Virus record (IMG/VR): IMGVR_UViG_3300022908_000001
Coordinates: 1 to 64,000 of that record
Length of the DNA: 64,000 bases
Strand: one strand, 5' to 3'
DNA from: a virus
In this document: positions 7,001 through 16,020 of the stretch, in pieces
How positions within the stretch are numbered: the first letter of the stretch is position 1
How the letters are laid out: every line of letters begins with the position of its first letter
Program-made: the position numbers and the translations under genes
The notes under the pieces: model-generated
The model's database searches: none
Told to the model about the DNA's origin: nothing
The model's input: only the letters and a program-made list of their open reading frames with translations

Positions 7001-8770
7001 CAACCCTGCTACCGCCAAAGGCTGTCCTTTTTGAGTAACATTCGGATAAACTTTATTGTATATCAGCCGTGCGAGAAGCGTATTTCCCACGTTATTCAGA
7101 TGCTGCCCATCTGATAGTAATGAATTTGAGCCATCGTATTTAACTAAACCGTAAAGATTTATATCAATACATCCCAATACGGCTGCTATGGAGTCAACTG
7201 CGTGACTGAACTGTGCCTGCCGTGATAAGTACTGTGGCAATGTCAGTGAACCCGGCGGAATTGTTGAAGGATTAAAGGCGACATTGGTTAAAATAATTTG
7301 GTTGTATGCCCATCCTTTTGAGTTTGCATTATTAAGAACGGTCACCCAGTCCAACGCGAATTGATGCTCAAAATATGAACTTGTCGCTGTGTTGATGTCG
7401 TTTTGGCCCAAGCAGAAAAGTAAATACCTGTCGCTACCGCCCTTTGTTGGTATTCGTGACAGGTTGTTTACCCATGCTGTGCCACCCCCTGCACCTAAAT
7501 CCGTTCCCGACATGCCTATATTGACCTCGGTTGATCCGAATAAAGCGGCTGTCTGTGTGGAGAAAGCCAGTGAACTTGGATTTGCGCCCGGTGCAGGATT
7601 AACAAAGCTATCTCCGGCAAATACCATGTTGCCGCCAATGGCTACGGTTGGTTGTACGCCGCCTAAGTATAAAGAGTCGGCTTGTAACTTGTGTCCGGCG
7701 TTTGAAACATACCTATCCCCCTGCAACGGTGCGGAAGTATTATAAATATTAACACTGCTCACCCCAGCTATTTTTTTAACCGTTCCTAAATGGCTCACCA
7801 AGATACTATCTGTCCCGCTTCCCGTAGGCAAATTAGGAAAGACCACACCAGCATTAACCAATAATCCCTTATTTGTGTGCACGTTCCCAACGACCAGTGA
7901 ATAGTCATTATTCAGGTTATCTGTCGTTACCTTGTTGCCAAAGTAATGGGTGCCGTACCAGCCTTTATTTCCCGGTATACTGTATTGCGTGGTGTTGGTT
8001 GTAACAAAATTGGTTATAGGCGGGTTGGGTATAGTCGTTACGGATGTAGGCGTGATGAGCACCGAGCCGACATCTACAGTTCCGGCAGGTATGGCAGGCT
8101 GAACCGGTGCAAGACTAAGCGTGCCCGATACTACGTGCAGCGTATTGGATGCGTCTGCATAAACCTCGTCATACCGTGAAAGCGTGGCGTCCTGCGCGTC
8201 AATACCCAGCGTGGTAGTCCCCGTGGTGTGGTATAGGACATCATGTATGCGCCAAACACCTGCTGTAATGAATACAGATGGTTCTGTTGCGGACATATTC
8301 AGACCGGAAATTACTGTGTTTTGTAGGTATTGGGAGGTATCCCGCCACATGTGCCCGGTATCATCCCGCACGACTACTTGCCCGTGCCCTATATTGCCTA
8401 TGTTAACTGTAAGGGGTATCGATTGAGTCCCGAAGCCAGTTAGCGTGGTCGTGTCAACGTATAGGGAGTCTGCGCCTCCACCAGAACCCGCTTTTCTCCA
8501 TTGCCCCCGTAGATAGAAATAAAATGCACTGTCAACCGTTCCGATACCAATAGCGCCGTCTTGGGGAGTGCTGTTATTGAAGGTCGGGGTAGTGAATATC
8601 GGAATAATTTGGGTAAGCGTAGTTTGCGTATTTGCGTATTTGAACGTCTGCCTGTTATAGGTAGGCGAACTTGGAGACGAAGCAACAGGATTCTGTTGAG
8701 TTACGATGGCATTCTGCGCACTCACCCAAAACGGGAGCAATAAGAGTAGGTATAGTAGGGTTTTTCTCAT
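4097..8770 (-). CDS. Large fibre/tailspike-like protein with signal peptide and SGNH hydrolase domain
   Basis: This 1557-residue protein starts with MRKTLLYLLLLLPFWVSAQN, a clear Sec signal peptide, which is unusual for a tail fibre. Repetitive S/T/G-rich beta sequence follows. Residues about 383-565 form an SGNH/GDSL esterase domain: GDSF at 386-389 (catalytic Ser388), GQND at 455-458, and D554-G-Q-H557. The C-terminal half has GSGF-, NGTIL-, and GTG-rich repeats like fibre shafts and ends in a small trimer-like tail (SAVTLMPDGTQFLRE). It overlaps the upstream gene by four bases. It probably binds and deacetylates or de-esterifies surface polysaccharide. The long opposite-strand open frames here are shadows of its biased composition. 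Confidence 0.75.
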   Translation of the reverse strand: MRKTLLYLLLLLPFWVSAQNAIVTQQNPVASSPSSPTYNRQTFKYANTQTTLTQIIPIFTTPTFNNSTPQDGAIGIGTVDSAFYFYLRGQWRKAGSGGGADSLYVDTTTLTGFGTQSIPLTVNIGNIGHGQVVVRDDTGHMWRDTSQYLQNTVISGLNMSATEPSVFITAGVWRIHDVLYHTTGTTTLGIDAQDATLSRYDEVYADASNTLHVVSGTLSLAPVQPAIPAGTVDVGSVLITPTSVTTIPNPPITNFVTTNTTQYSIPGNKGWYGTHYFGNKVTTDNLNNDYSLVVGNVHTNKGLLVNAGVVFPNLPTGSGTDSILVSHLGTVKKIAGVSSVNIYNTSAPLQGDRYVSNAGHKLQADSLYLGGVQPTVAIGGNMVFAGDSFVNPAPGANPSSLAFSTQTAALFGSTEVNIGMSGTDLGAGGGTAWVNNLSRIPTKGGSDRYLLFCLGQNDINTATSSYFEHQFALDWVTVLNNANSKGWAYNQIILTNVAFNPSTIPPGSLTLPQYLSRQAQFSHAVDSIAAVLGCIDINLYGLVKYDGSNSLLSDGQHLNNVGNTLLARLIYNKVYPNVTQKGQPLAVAGLTDLTTLRLPKLPNIPLGATVNPMLMGITAGDTVGRIAQLPKDIGTAGNFYLNGTLYQPGWTTPPGYTVQSNDFSLSEGARITGIYTPNTGFGIYNYVQPMDISGGMTFFMNGGAGAAMTFMNNSHRNMALDAAGNIVSDGSVKITGLGNKFYFDDGSGYQSGIVPLTSASEQQIFNQKSRGSTSVYEANGTDGAQVKMFGINYDGQALLQNDADFVTPDTYATVPSGKLTINSLTKGFIPPRMTTAQVVAMEKISSINVVNQGSGYTTASISLSGSTGSGFTATPVIVGGQIRSWTVTNAGTGYLTPQTATVTGDGTGSTALVQNYLIQGTLVFNTDSAKYQYYDGTVLRVIGNSGSGGGGTVAAVTGTTNRITSTGGTTPQIDISATFEGLLGKVANPLSQFASTTSAQLASTISDETGSGSAVFATSPTFVTPALGTPSSGVATNLTGLPLTTGVTGVLPIANGGTGSGTQPFVDLTTTQASIGGAKTFTTSVNANISGIGSTLVVGSNFAGSDVATVGAQKNSPITLNTGSAWLTTPVSASTIGMGFGLTPIQGTTTPGANYILYQSIAGATPTATGFQVSNLGALLSSTVTSNGTILGGNTSSTTLGFGTVATSNFVSYSSNIGAGSSNALYTFAGAGTVMYRNAFGGNQSSQALGASNSYAGNIFASSAVTTASSGTSAMLSNVAIKAPAITVTGGSTVTNAASLYIDAAPTGATANYALYSLAGTNGFGGNVVPLTTNAVSNGTSALTWQNTFSNILSSSSSSALTIKTPGATAISLQTNGQTNATLFSTGNLLVQSGGTQSDSTAYKFSVIGRARISQFVAASSNDSLMAFNPTTHAVRMTKLVAGTGVGLTYASGNITVAASTLLNPGITISAAGTLTLAASNDYEFNGTTTTWTLPAPSGSATGRAYQITIKNAGSGNITLNSASGNQIYDTSAVASITITPGSAVTLMPDGTQFLRE

Positions 8771-9351
8771 GATTCTGTTGCGTAACTATACACGGTAATT
8801 AACTGCCCATCTACCACACTTGGTAAATTCCCACCCGGCAGAAGTACAAAACCTCCCGTAGGTAATAGCGAATAATCTGAACCGACTTCTAGCCCTGTTA
8901 GCATTGGGCTTGTGAGCGCCATAAAGGGATTAAAACCTTTCCATAGCGGATTATCGTACTCAATGCGATTAACACCGCCGTCAGGCGAACCGGTAGTAAC
9001 GAAATCCCCCCAAGTTAGCACTACAGGCTGCGGCACACTCGGCGTATTAATAATCTCAATTGTATTACCCGGAACCTGTGCGTTGGGATCAAATGCTATA
9101 CCGCCAAACCAAGTCGAGCCAATGTCCAATAACTGATTGTAAATGTCAACACTCGCGGCGGATGAGTAGTCAGCCATACCCAATGACCATAATCCTGATT
9201 TTATCTTTAAATCCTGACAGGCAGCCAAATTCCAATCAGGCGAACATCCCAACGCTTCTTGGTTACGCAACATCAATACAAGTGCTGCGTTAGCCCTGTC
9301 AGCCGTAAAAACAGCCGTAGTATATTGAGCCTGTGTTATTGACACTGGCAA
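8767..9351 (-). CDS. Virion-associated hypothetical protein (fibre region)
   Basis: This 194-residue soluble protein lies between the fibre gene and a 167-residue companion, overlapping both (by 4 and 16 bases). The N-terminal half is helical (TADRANAALVLMLRNQ). The C-terminal half is beta-rich and includes VLTWGDFVTTGSPDGG. I recognise no family. The tight coupling to the fibre gene suggests a fibre adaptor or tail component. Confidence 0.5.
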   Translation of the reverse strand: MPVSITQAQYTTAVFTADRANAALVLMLRNQEALGCSPDWNLAACQDLKIKSGLWSLGMADYSSAASVDIYNQLLDIGSTWFGGIAFDPNAQVPGNTIEIINTPSVPQPVVLTWGDFVTTGSPDGGVNRIEYDNPLWKGFNPFMALTSPMLTGLEVGSDYSLLPTGGFVLLPGGNLPSVVDGQLITVYSYATES

Positions 9352-9839
9352 TCCTCCGAATTGATAAGTGAATTAGCGTCGATGATAGCGTTTTGAGCTT
9401 CTGATGGCACACCGAATAAGGTAGCTGTTACCGCTTCATTATATGCCAAATTAGCCTTTGTTGCAGCATTGCATAGTTTTGAACAGTTGCAACACCGTAG
9501 CTTACGCGAAACTTCTCTTGCTTGGTTGTTATAGAAGTTGGCAGCGAGAAAATTATCCGTACCTGTTTTAATGGTTGAGCCGGGTATGGTGAATGCTAAT
9601 GAGTTGTTTAGGTATGAATCTGCTGTAAGTGTAATAGATGCCGTGAGTAAGCCCGGTGTGAATGTTACTGTAGCTATGGGATTGTTAAGGCCATCTGTTA
9701 TCGTGTCGAGTCGGGAAACTATGTTGCCGAGTGTTACGCCGTCTGTATTGGTCGAGTAATTCGAGATGTCCGTTATGATGACAGTTTCGCCAGACGCCGA
9801 CTGTGCAAGTGATACTGCTGGTTGGAAAGGTACTGCCAT
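9336..9839 (-). CDS. Virion-associated hypothetical protein with cysteine pair motif
   Basis: The 167-residue protein has a beta-rich first half and a helical second half holding a KLRCCNCSKLC cluster and an end of DCQCQ. The cysteines could bind a metal, but no known family fits. It overlaps the next gene by 16 bases and lies 25 bases after the huge internal protein gene. It is probably a tail or fibre-attachment component on context alone. Confidence 0.45.
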   Translation of the reverse strand: MAVPFQPAVSLAQSASGETVIITDISNYSTNTDGVTLGNIVSRLDTITDGLNNPIATVTFTPGLLTASITLTADSYLNNSLAFTIPGSTIKTGTDNFLAANFYNNQAREVSRKLRCCNCSKLCNAATKANLAYNEAVTATLFGVPSEAQNAIIDANSLINSEDCQCQ

Positions 9840-9864
9840 GTCTTTAAAAGTTTGTCTAAGGTAA

Positions 9865-12800
9865 TTATTTTTTCTTATTTGTAAAAGTATTCACACCAAC
9901 ACCAAATTGTGACGGAACAAGCACCTTGAGTGCGTTGGTTATGCCGCCTAATTTATAAGCCTCGTAAACATCTGTTGCGGGTAACGGAACAAACTCTTCC
10001 GGCACATTAGGCCATAAATGGTATGGTTGCCCCACAACATCTTTTCCTGCCATTAGATTAGTCGCACTTCCGACAATAGGGTTAAGCTTACCGCGCACAA
10101 AGCTGATTGTATTATCCAAACGTGTTGGTGCCCCAAACTTACCACTTGTCAGGCTTTTTGGTTGAGTTGTTCCCGCAGCTACTTTTTGACCCGATAGCAT
10201 TTGCGACAGGTAAACCACATATTGTGTCAATCCACCTAAAATATCATAACGGGTATCACCGTCCTTTATCTTTAAGAAATCAGAACCACGCGGATCGTGT
10301 GAAACTTTTAATCCTGCCAGTGATGCCATAGTGAGTATCGTTCCTGCCGTGGCCAGTGTTTTACCAATGTCCTTTGCCGCTAACACCTTTGCTGATCTTG
10401 ACAATCGAGGGTCACCCCACAGATATAATGTATGGATACGGGCAGCCATGAATCGGGGCGAGAATAACAGGTTACTTAATACGGCAGGCTGTTTACCTCC
10501 CAACGCATCAGGTATATTGCCACGACCGGAAAGTACATTAACCACCGTAGCCAAGTCGCGGAATGCTTCGGGATTGTTTTTGAAAGTGTATCCACGTTCC
10601 TGTAACTTAGCGGCTTCTGAAATAAATACACCCGTTCGTATAGCGTTTAAATAACCGGTATAGGCACGTTCTGCACCCTGATGTATTTTACCCAATACCG
10701 GGATTTTCTCCAACAGGTTCGACGTAAATTGCTCTTCCCGTGCCAATAATTCAGGGTTGTTTTTCTCGCTGATATATAAGCCGGACGCTTTCATCAATTC
10801 GTATTGAGGCGAACGTTTAATATCTGAAAACCAATCCTGATACTTCTTTTCGGAGAAAGTCTGACCAAACATCGTCTTCAATGCCTTCACAGCCTCTCCG
10901 GGATGCGCTACGGTTGGTATTAAACCCTGACGCAATACAGCCGAAAAGTCCAACGTGGCTTTTATAGCACGTGGCAATGAGGCAACGTTCAACGTAACAT
11001 CTTTAGCTTTCTCGAATTTGCTCCGTTTGTCGAGCTCACGTCGAGCCTGCTCTAAGTCGTAATCATGTCTTAATGCATCCCTCTTTCTGCGCAACTCCAT
11101 AGCCTCCGGTGACTCATCGGGCTCCTTTGGCTGTGGCTTTTCATAGTCACCCTTAGCTATTTTGTCCTGTAACTCCTTGATTGATTTTTGAAGTTGTCGC
11201 TTGCTTGCTTCCTTATTCTTCTCGTCATAAAGTCCATTTTCCTTATCCAATTCCCTAAGACGGGTACGCAGCGCCTCAATCTTCTCATCGGCTACCCTCC
11301 GTTTTGGTTCGGGTAGCTTACGCAATCCATTTTCAGCATCGTCAATTTGGCTTAGTAACTTAGCTTCATTCTTTAACTTGCGTATCTGTTCCTGAATGGC
11401 ATCTTTGGTAACCGGTTCATTGTACTTACCACTAACCAGATCATACATTTCTTTGGTGGATAATTCTTTCAGGTCGAGTTCTTCTCTGATTCGCTTAACA
11501 ACCTCCGAAAGTTCTGTTATTTTCTCGTGCGCCAATGATGTTACCATTTTAGCTACATAAGGCGCTGCGGCACGTAAGAATTGAGCAGATGCGCCAAAAA
11601 CATCATTCAACTGGCCATTCTTACGCATTTCAGCTAACTTCTTACTGAACTCTTGCGATATAGCTTTTCGTTCCTTAACAAAATCTTCATGCGTCTTGGC
11701 TGTGCTTCGGGTACGTGGTTTTGATACAGCCTTTTCAGCTTTTAATCTGGCTATTTCTTCCTGTGATTCCTGTAACTTCTTCTCATAAGCGGCATTAGCC
11801 TTTTCAAGTTCAGAATGACGATTGCTGACATCGGCCAGTTGGGTTTCAGTAAGCGGTTTGCCATCGTTTAACCTGCGTTCATTTCGTATAAGCGATTCTA
11901 AGGAATAGTTATTATGCAACTGGAACTGACCGGACTTTAAAGCACGACCGGCATTACTGCGGGTAGCATCATTTGCATTAGCGACATCCTGAAAGTCTTT
12001 CAGAGCGGCGTCACGCTTACCTGTCAACTCATCCAGTTTTTCAGCACTCATGGTAGCCGCACCTTCTTCGATTCGCTTGTTCAGATCAACTATCTCGTCA
12101 GTACGCGTTCCGATATGCTTAGCTAATATGGCATTTTCCGTATCGGTAGCTACGTGCTTATCATCCTTTATTTTACGAACTAATTCGTGAATATCGTAAC
12201 CGTCTTTAAGGGCTTTATCTGCCTCTGCCTCGACTATATCCTTACTTCGCGTACCACCTTTATTGTCATCCAATTTAACATCAACCTTGTCAGCTTGCTC
12301 TTTTATTGAGGTTTTTTTGGAGGAAACGGGTTCTTCTGATTTGGGTGGTTCAGGAACTACTTCTTCCGCTTGCTGTGCATCGCGGCCGCCGCTGTTTTCG
12401 GGTTGTGGCTGACTTTCTCCGGCAACTTGGCTCCCTTCGGTGTCTCCGATTGGAACTTCGCTGCTATCTCCGGGTGTTGGCTGTATAGGTACGCCCGTTG
12501 TGCTTGGCTCTTGAATGGCATTTTGTTGTTCTCCTTCCTGTGTTATTGGTTCTGCATTAGTAGAAACACCCGCATCGGCTACCAATGGGCTAACACCTTC
12601 CTGCGCAGTATCGACAGGACTTTTATTTTCAGATGTAGTTTCGGATGTTTCTATACTGCTGTCTTTTGATTCAGGCGTTAACCCGACTATATCAGCTATC
12701 TCATCAGTTTTTACCTGTGATTTAGCTTTGCGTTCCATATCCTCCAATTCATACCGTTCAGGCGTAATTTCTTCTTTAACGCCATTTACAGTTTTAAAAT

Positions 12801-14382
12801 ACTTTCCCTCATCGCCTTCAACTCCTTTTGAATAAGTAGTACGGTTTCCCGTAACCAGGTCTTTTAATTTATCATTGGCCTGGTCTATCTTATCCTGTAT
12901 CAACTGCTCCTGCTGTCCGGGTATTTCAGATACAGATGGGTCAAGTTTACTTCGCTGTTCCTGTAAGTCCTTTAATTGACCCTCCAATTCATTTCGACCC
13001 ATAATAATGGATACACCTTTTGTAACTTTTTTAGCAGGCAAGGTGGGCGGTAACTTGGCTACCGTATTGGATAGTAAATCAACTCCGTCCTGTGCTTGCT
13101 GTATCTGCTCATCAGTCCAGCCCTTTTCTTTACCGTGTTGTACAACGTCTTGTTTTAGTGACGCAACAGCTTCGGGGCTATTATCGGTCTGTAATTTCTC
13201 AATAGTTGGATTAGGATTGTGCCCAAGCATGCCTAACATTTCACCAGCGCCCGTTATCCCGCCAAATACTGCGGCAGGCGAAGTTATTATATTGCCCAAT
13301 GCTGCTTTCAAATCACCATGTGGGTTCTGATCTAAACCGAACGGTTCCGATACCCCTTGTACAAAGTCTGCACCTGTGGTATCTTTAAACGGCTCTTCGC
13401 CACTCACAGCATTGGCTAATTTCTTAGTTCCGAATGTGGCAGCATTAGCGGCAGATAACTCCGTGCCAACTTTAGCATATTGGGCTATAGCAGATAACCC
13501 AGTTTGTCCAACTTTTTCAGCAAGCGTGTTGGCTTTGGACAGGAAAGCATCTGCAATATCCTGCGAGGTTGCCTGTATGCCCTTTTCACCTAATTCCTGT
13601 ATGGCTTCGGCTGTCAAGCCTGATACGATATTGCTTTTAGCGGCGCTCCCGAATGAGTTAAATACCTTACCCATGCTGCCACGACCTAACGCTGTCCCAA
13701 TAACACCTGAACCGAGTATGAAGAGGTCGTCGGAATGGTTATCAAACTTAACGCCATTGTCCTTCATCTTTTGAACGGCGGTTGCAGCTTGACCGGCTGT
13801 TTGCAATCCAAATGAAGCGCCGCCTGTTTCCCCCGCTGTTATTAAGGACGGAGCCATAAAAGCGAATTGGTTGATAGCATTGTGAACCTTACTATCGCCT
13901 TGTTGCAGTGTGCTCGGGTCTAAACCGAATGTTTCCTTTCGGCTATCGGCAACCTGATCAAGTACCCGCTTTGTTTCCGCATCATCAACCAGACCTATTT
14001 TATTTGCGCCATAATACAATGGGGCGATAGTCATATTGGCAATACCTTTATTCAAGCTGCCTGCTATGGATTTTAACTCATAAGCGGCTTTTTGGCTAAA
14101 TGTTGGCGCTACGTATTGTTTGATTTGATCGGGTTGTTGATCTGGTGCAACTAAGTTTCCACCTTGCGCTTGCCTGTATGCAGCCAAGTTGCCCTCAAGT
14201 TGGTTCGACAGCGCCTGTGATTTCGCATCTTGTGCGGCGTGGTATTGCGGAGTAAATGGCGTAACAGGTTCAGTACTTGACGGGGAAAGGGGGTCGGGTA
14301 GGCTACCTAAACCAGTTAATGAACCTGTGCCACCAGTAGAGTGGGGTATATTTTTTTTTAGGAGGCGGCGGGGGTAACCCAT
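9865..14382 (-). CDS. Very large internal virion / DNA-ejection-type protein
   Basis: The open frame gives 1505 residues. The first 380 are A/G-rich with weakly hydrophobic helices (for example ANMTIAPLYYGANKIG). A low-complexity acidic S/T/E/P/Q stretch is next, then a long charged coiled coil. The C-terminal 450 residues are helical and conserved-looking (LLFSPRFMAARIHTLYLW). This layout resembles T7 gp16-type or cargo proteins ejected with DNA. I see no DxDxD RNA polymerase motif. The start is uncertain: the likely true N-terminus begins at 14443 in another frame and joins through a run of nine A. Confidence 0.65.
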   Translation of the reverse strand: MGYPRRLLKKNIPHSTGGTGSLTGLGSLPDPLSPSSTEPVTPFTPQYHAAQDAKSQALSNQLEGNLAAYRQAQGGNLVAPDQQPDQIKQYVAPTFSQKAAYELKSIAGSLNKGIANMTIAPLYYGANKIGLVDDAETKRVLDQVADSRKETFGLDPSTLQQGDSKVHNAINQFAFMAPSLITAGETGGASFGLQTAGQAATAVQKMKDNGVKFDNHSDDLFILGSGVIGTALGRGSMGKVFNSFGSAAKSNIVSGLTAEAIQELGEKGIQATSQDIADAFLSKANTLAEKVGQTGLSAIAQYAKVGTELSAANAATFGTKKLANAVSGEEPFKDTTGADFVQGVSEPFGLDQNPHGDLKAALGNIITSPAAVFGGITGAGEMLGMLGHNPNPTIEKLQTDNSPEAVASLKQDVVQHGKEKGWTDEQIQQAQDGVDLLSNTVAKLPPTLPAKKVTKGVSIIMGRNELEGQLKDLQEQRSKLDPSVSEIPGQQEQLIQDKIDQANDKLKDLVTGNRTTYSKGVEGDEGKYFKTVNGVKEEITPERYELEDMERKAKSQVKTDEIADIVGLTPESKDSSIETSETTSENKSPVDTAQEGVSPLVADAGVSTNAEPITQEGEQQNAIQEPSTTGVPIQPTPGDSSEVPIGDTEGSQVAGESQPQPENSGGRDAQQAEEVVPEPPKSEEPVSSKKTSIKEQADKVDVKLDDNKGGTRSKDIVEAEADKALKDGYDIHELVRKIKDDKHVATDTENAILAKHIGTRTDEIVDLNKRIEEGAATMSAEKLDELTGKRDAALKDFQDVANANDATRSNAGRALKSGQFQLHNNYSLESLIRNERRLNDGKPLTETQLADVSNRHSELEKANAAYEKKLQESQEEIARLKAEKAVSKPRTRSTAKTHEDFVKERKAISQEFSKKLAEMRKNGQLNDVFGASAQFLRAAAPYVAKMVTSLAHEKITELSEVVKRIREELDLKELSTKEMYDLVSGKYNEPVTKDAIQEQIRKLKNEAKLLSQIDDAENGLRKLPEPKRRVADEKIEALRTRLRELDKENGLYDEKNKEASKRQLQKSIKELQDKIAKGDYEKPQPKEPDESPEAMELRRKRDALRHDYDLEQARRELDKRSKFEKAKDVTLNVASLPRAIKATLDFSAVLRQGLIPTVAHPGEAVKALKTMFGQTFSEKKYQDWFSDIKRSPQYELMKASGLYISEKNNPELLAREEQFTSNLLEKIPVLGKIHQGAERAYTGYLNAIRTGVFISEAAKLQERGYTFKNNPEAFRDLATVVNVLSGRGNIPDALGGKQPAVLSNLLFSPRFMAARIHTLYLWGDPRLSRSAKVLAAKDIGKTLATAGTILTMASLAGLKVSHDPRGSDFLKIKDGDTRYDILGGLTQYVVYLSQMLSGQKVAAGTTQPKSLTSGKFGAPTRLDNTISFVRGKLNPIVGSATNLMAGKDVVGQPYHLWPNVPEEFVPLPATDVYEAYKLGGITNALKVLVPSQFGVGVNTFTNKKK

Positions 14383-14443
14383 CGTCTCCTGAACTAACCT
14401 TTTTAGGGGGAGGTGGTAATAAATCGTCGTCTACTGTTCCCAT
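14303..14443 (-). other. Out-of-frame N-terminus of the large internal protein, joined at a nine-A run
   Basis: An ATG at 14443 directly follows the TAG of the upstream gene and opens a 46-codon frame. Its sequence has a repeated acid-proline-lysine pattern (DDDLLPPPPKK, then DDGLPPPPPKK). If the nine-A run (plus-strand T run 14351-14359) were eight, reading would continue as KKNIPHSTGG into the 1505-residue frame. Either the base count is wrong, the gene is broken, or the polymerase slips here. Confidence 0.55.
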
Positions 14444-16018
14444 CTATTTAATATTATATCCCTGAGCTTTATAATAATCAACCAGCTCTTGTTGCGTATA
14501 TCCTTCGAATCCCGGCTTACCTACTTTTGATTGTATTTGTTGTAACGTTGTCGTTTTCCCATGTTGCCCGGTTCCGGCATTATTCTGAACCGTAGGCAAA
14601 TGCTTCTTACCACCAACTGTTCTTAATGCAGATATGTCTACCTTCTCGCCGGTTAATTGATTCACCAACTCATTTAGTTCAACATCTGCGTTAGGGTCTT
14701 GTTTATTTATCGTTACCACGTGCGATGGCTGAACATCAGCATAGTCCCCAGCGCCATTATTGGCTTTCGGATCGAACTTTCGGCGTGCCGGAATAGTGAA
14801 TTTTATATTATCTCCCTCTACCTTAATACCCAGTTCTGTTTTTGGATCATAAGACGGATCAGCCTTTAGCCGGTTTGTAAGCGTCTCCCCACTCCCCGGA
14901 ACTCCTGTCAACATATCACTAACTAACTTTTGACGGTATATCGGAGTGGTGTCTTTAACTCCTTTTTCTTTAGCCAACTCCATGCGTTGACGAGCCAAAT
15001 CTAAATTAGCTTCACTTATAGCTAACCTGTCTTCTCCATAGTCAGGCACTTTTTTTGTTTCTACATTGGCGTCGAGCCTGCTTCTAAAATCGCCCAATAC
15101 CTTACCATAGCCCGCATTTTGCTTGGTGACTACATCAACTAATTTATCCTTTGCATGCGGGTCGGCTGGGTCAATACCGGCAGCTTGTAGCGTAGCAGTA
15201 TAATGCGGTTGCTGTGCATTCTGTAATATCTGGTCAGCTATAGCATTAACACGTGGTGCATCAGTAGGATATATCGTTCCGCCATGACCGTTTGGTATAC
15301 CACCAATATCACCAACATGGGGGTCGATTCCATATCCTTGAAGCAATGGTGAAAACTCCGGTTGGCTTAATATTGCCTGCCCTTGTACAACATGGTTGTG
15401 TGAATTTGGTTCCGTTATGGTGTATCCGCCTGCGCTTCTTACATTTGCCGTAGCGTGTCCCAACTTCACCGCATCATTCAAGTCCAAATTCCGTTCTTCC
15501 AATGGCGGTGGCGGAGTGTATAATGCACTCACGGGATCGCTGTGATATTTTTGCAACCAATCAATATTGGCCTGTTTGCTCTCAGGTGTATAGTTTTTAC
15601 TCTTATCAGCTATAGCCGTAGCTACTGCAACTGCCCGCTTATTAGCTTGGTCGGTAGACTTCGCAACCGTATTAAGCTGATTTGTTTGACGGATGAAGTC
15701 AGGATTTGTAAAAGGGTCTTGCCCTGTAGAGGCATGATACTGCGCTGCGCTGCTCAATAAGTCATCGAATTTAGGTTGTAGCCATTTGGTGTACTCATTG
15801 GCAATCTCGGGTGTTTTAAACTGATACAGGTGATTTGCATATGCTTCATTAGCTTTCTGTTGCTGTTGCTGTAATAACGCCGCCTGCGCACGCCTGTCGG
15901 ACTCTCTTTCATTAGCTAACTGCATGAAGTATCCCGTAGTCCTGCTTTGTGGCAGAACATAGGCTAATCCTTGCCCTTGTTGCGACTGATCGCCTTCAAA
16001 TCCTGATAGTTCATCCAT
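14444..16018 (-). CDS. Internal virion / cargo-like protein
   Basis: The 524-residue soluble protein is rich in Q, N, A and D with a glutamine run (LLQQQQQK near residue 50) and long helices. It is coded between a small A/G-rich protein and the giant internal protein and is separated from both by 0-2 bases, which suggests coordinated amounts. By position it matches the second of the three ejected proteins of podoviruses (T7 gp14/15/16-like sets) or the cargo proteins of crAss-like phages. No motif proves this. Confidence 0.5.
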   Translation of the reverse strand: MDELSGFEGDQSQQGQGLAYVLPQSRTTGYFMQLANERESDRRAQAALLQQQQQKANEAYANHLYQFKTPEIANEYTKWLQPKFDDLLSSAAQYHASTGQDPFTNPDFIRQTNQLNTVAKSTDQANKRAVAVATAIADKSKNYTPESKQANIDWLQKYHSDPVSALYTPPPPLEERNLDLNDAVKLGHATANVRSAGGYTITEPNSHNHVVQGQAILSQPEFSPLLQGYGIDPHVGDIGGIPNGHGGTIYPTDAPRVNAIADQILQNAQQPHYTATLQAAGIDPADPHAKDKLVDVVTKQNAGYGKVLGDFRSRLDANVETKKVPDYGEDRLAISEANLDLARQRMELAKEKGVKDTTPIYRQKLVSDMLTGVPGSGETLTNRLKADPSYDPKTELGIKVEGDNIKFTIPARRKFDPKANNGAGDYADVQPSHVVTINKQDPNADVELNELVNQLTGEKVDISALRTVGGKKHLPTVQNNAGTGQHGKTTTLQQIQSKVGKPGFEGYTQQELVDYYKAQGYNIK

Positions 16019-16020
16019 CG

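Noticed and set aside
4608-8743. Several plus-strand open frames of 60-157 codons opposite the fibre gene
   Set aside because: They have V/P/A-rich, non-protein-like composition that mirrors the repetitive fibre codons, no ribosome sites and no promoter. They are shadows.
12306-13774. Plus-strand open frames of 60-132 codons opposite the giant internal protein
   Set aside because: They are shadows of its biased codons, with no start signals and no family resemblance.
9865-14382. Virion RNA polymerase in the giant protein, as in some crAss-like phages
   Set aside because: No DxDxD catalytic motif or polymerase-like segment is visible. The composition fits an internal or ejected protein.
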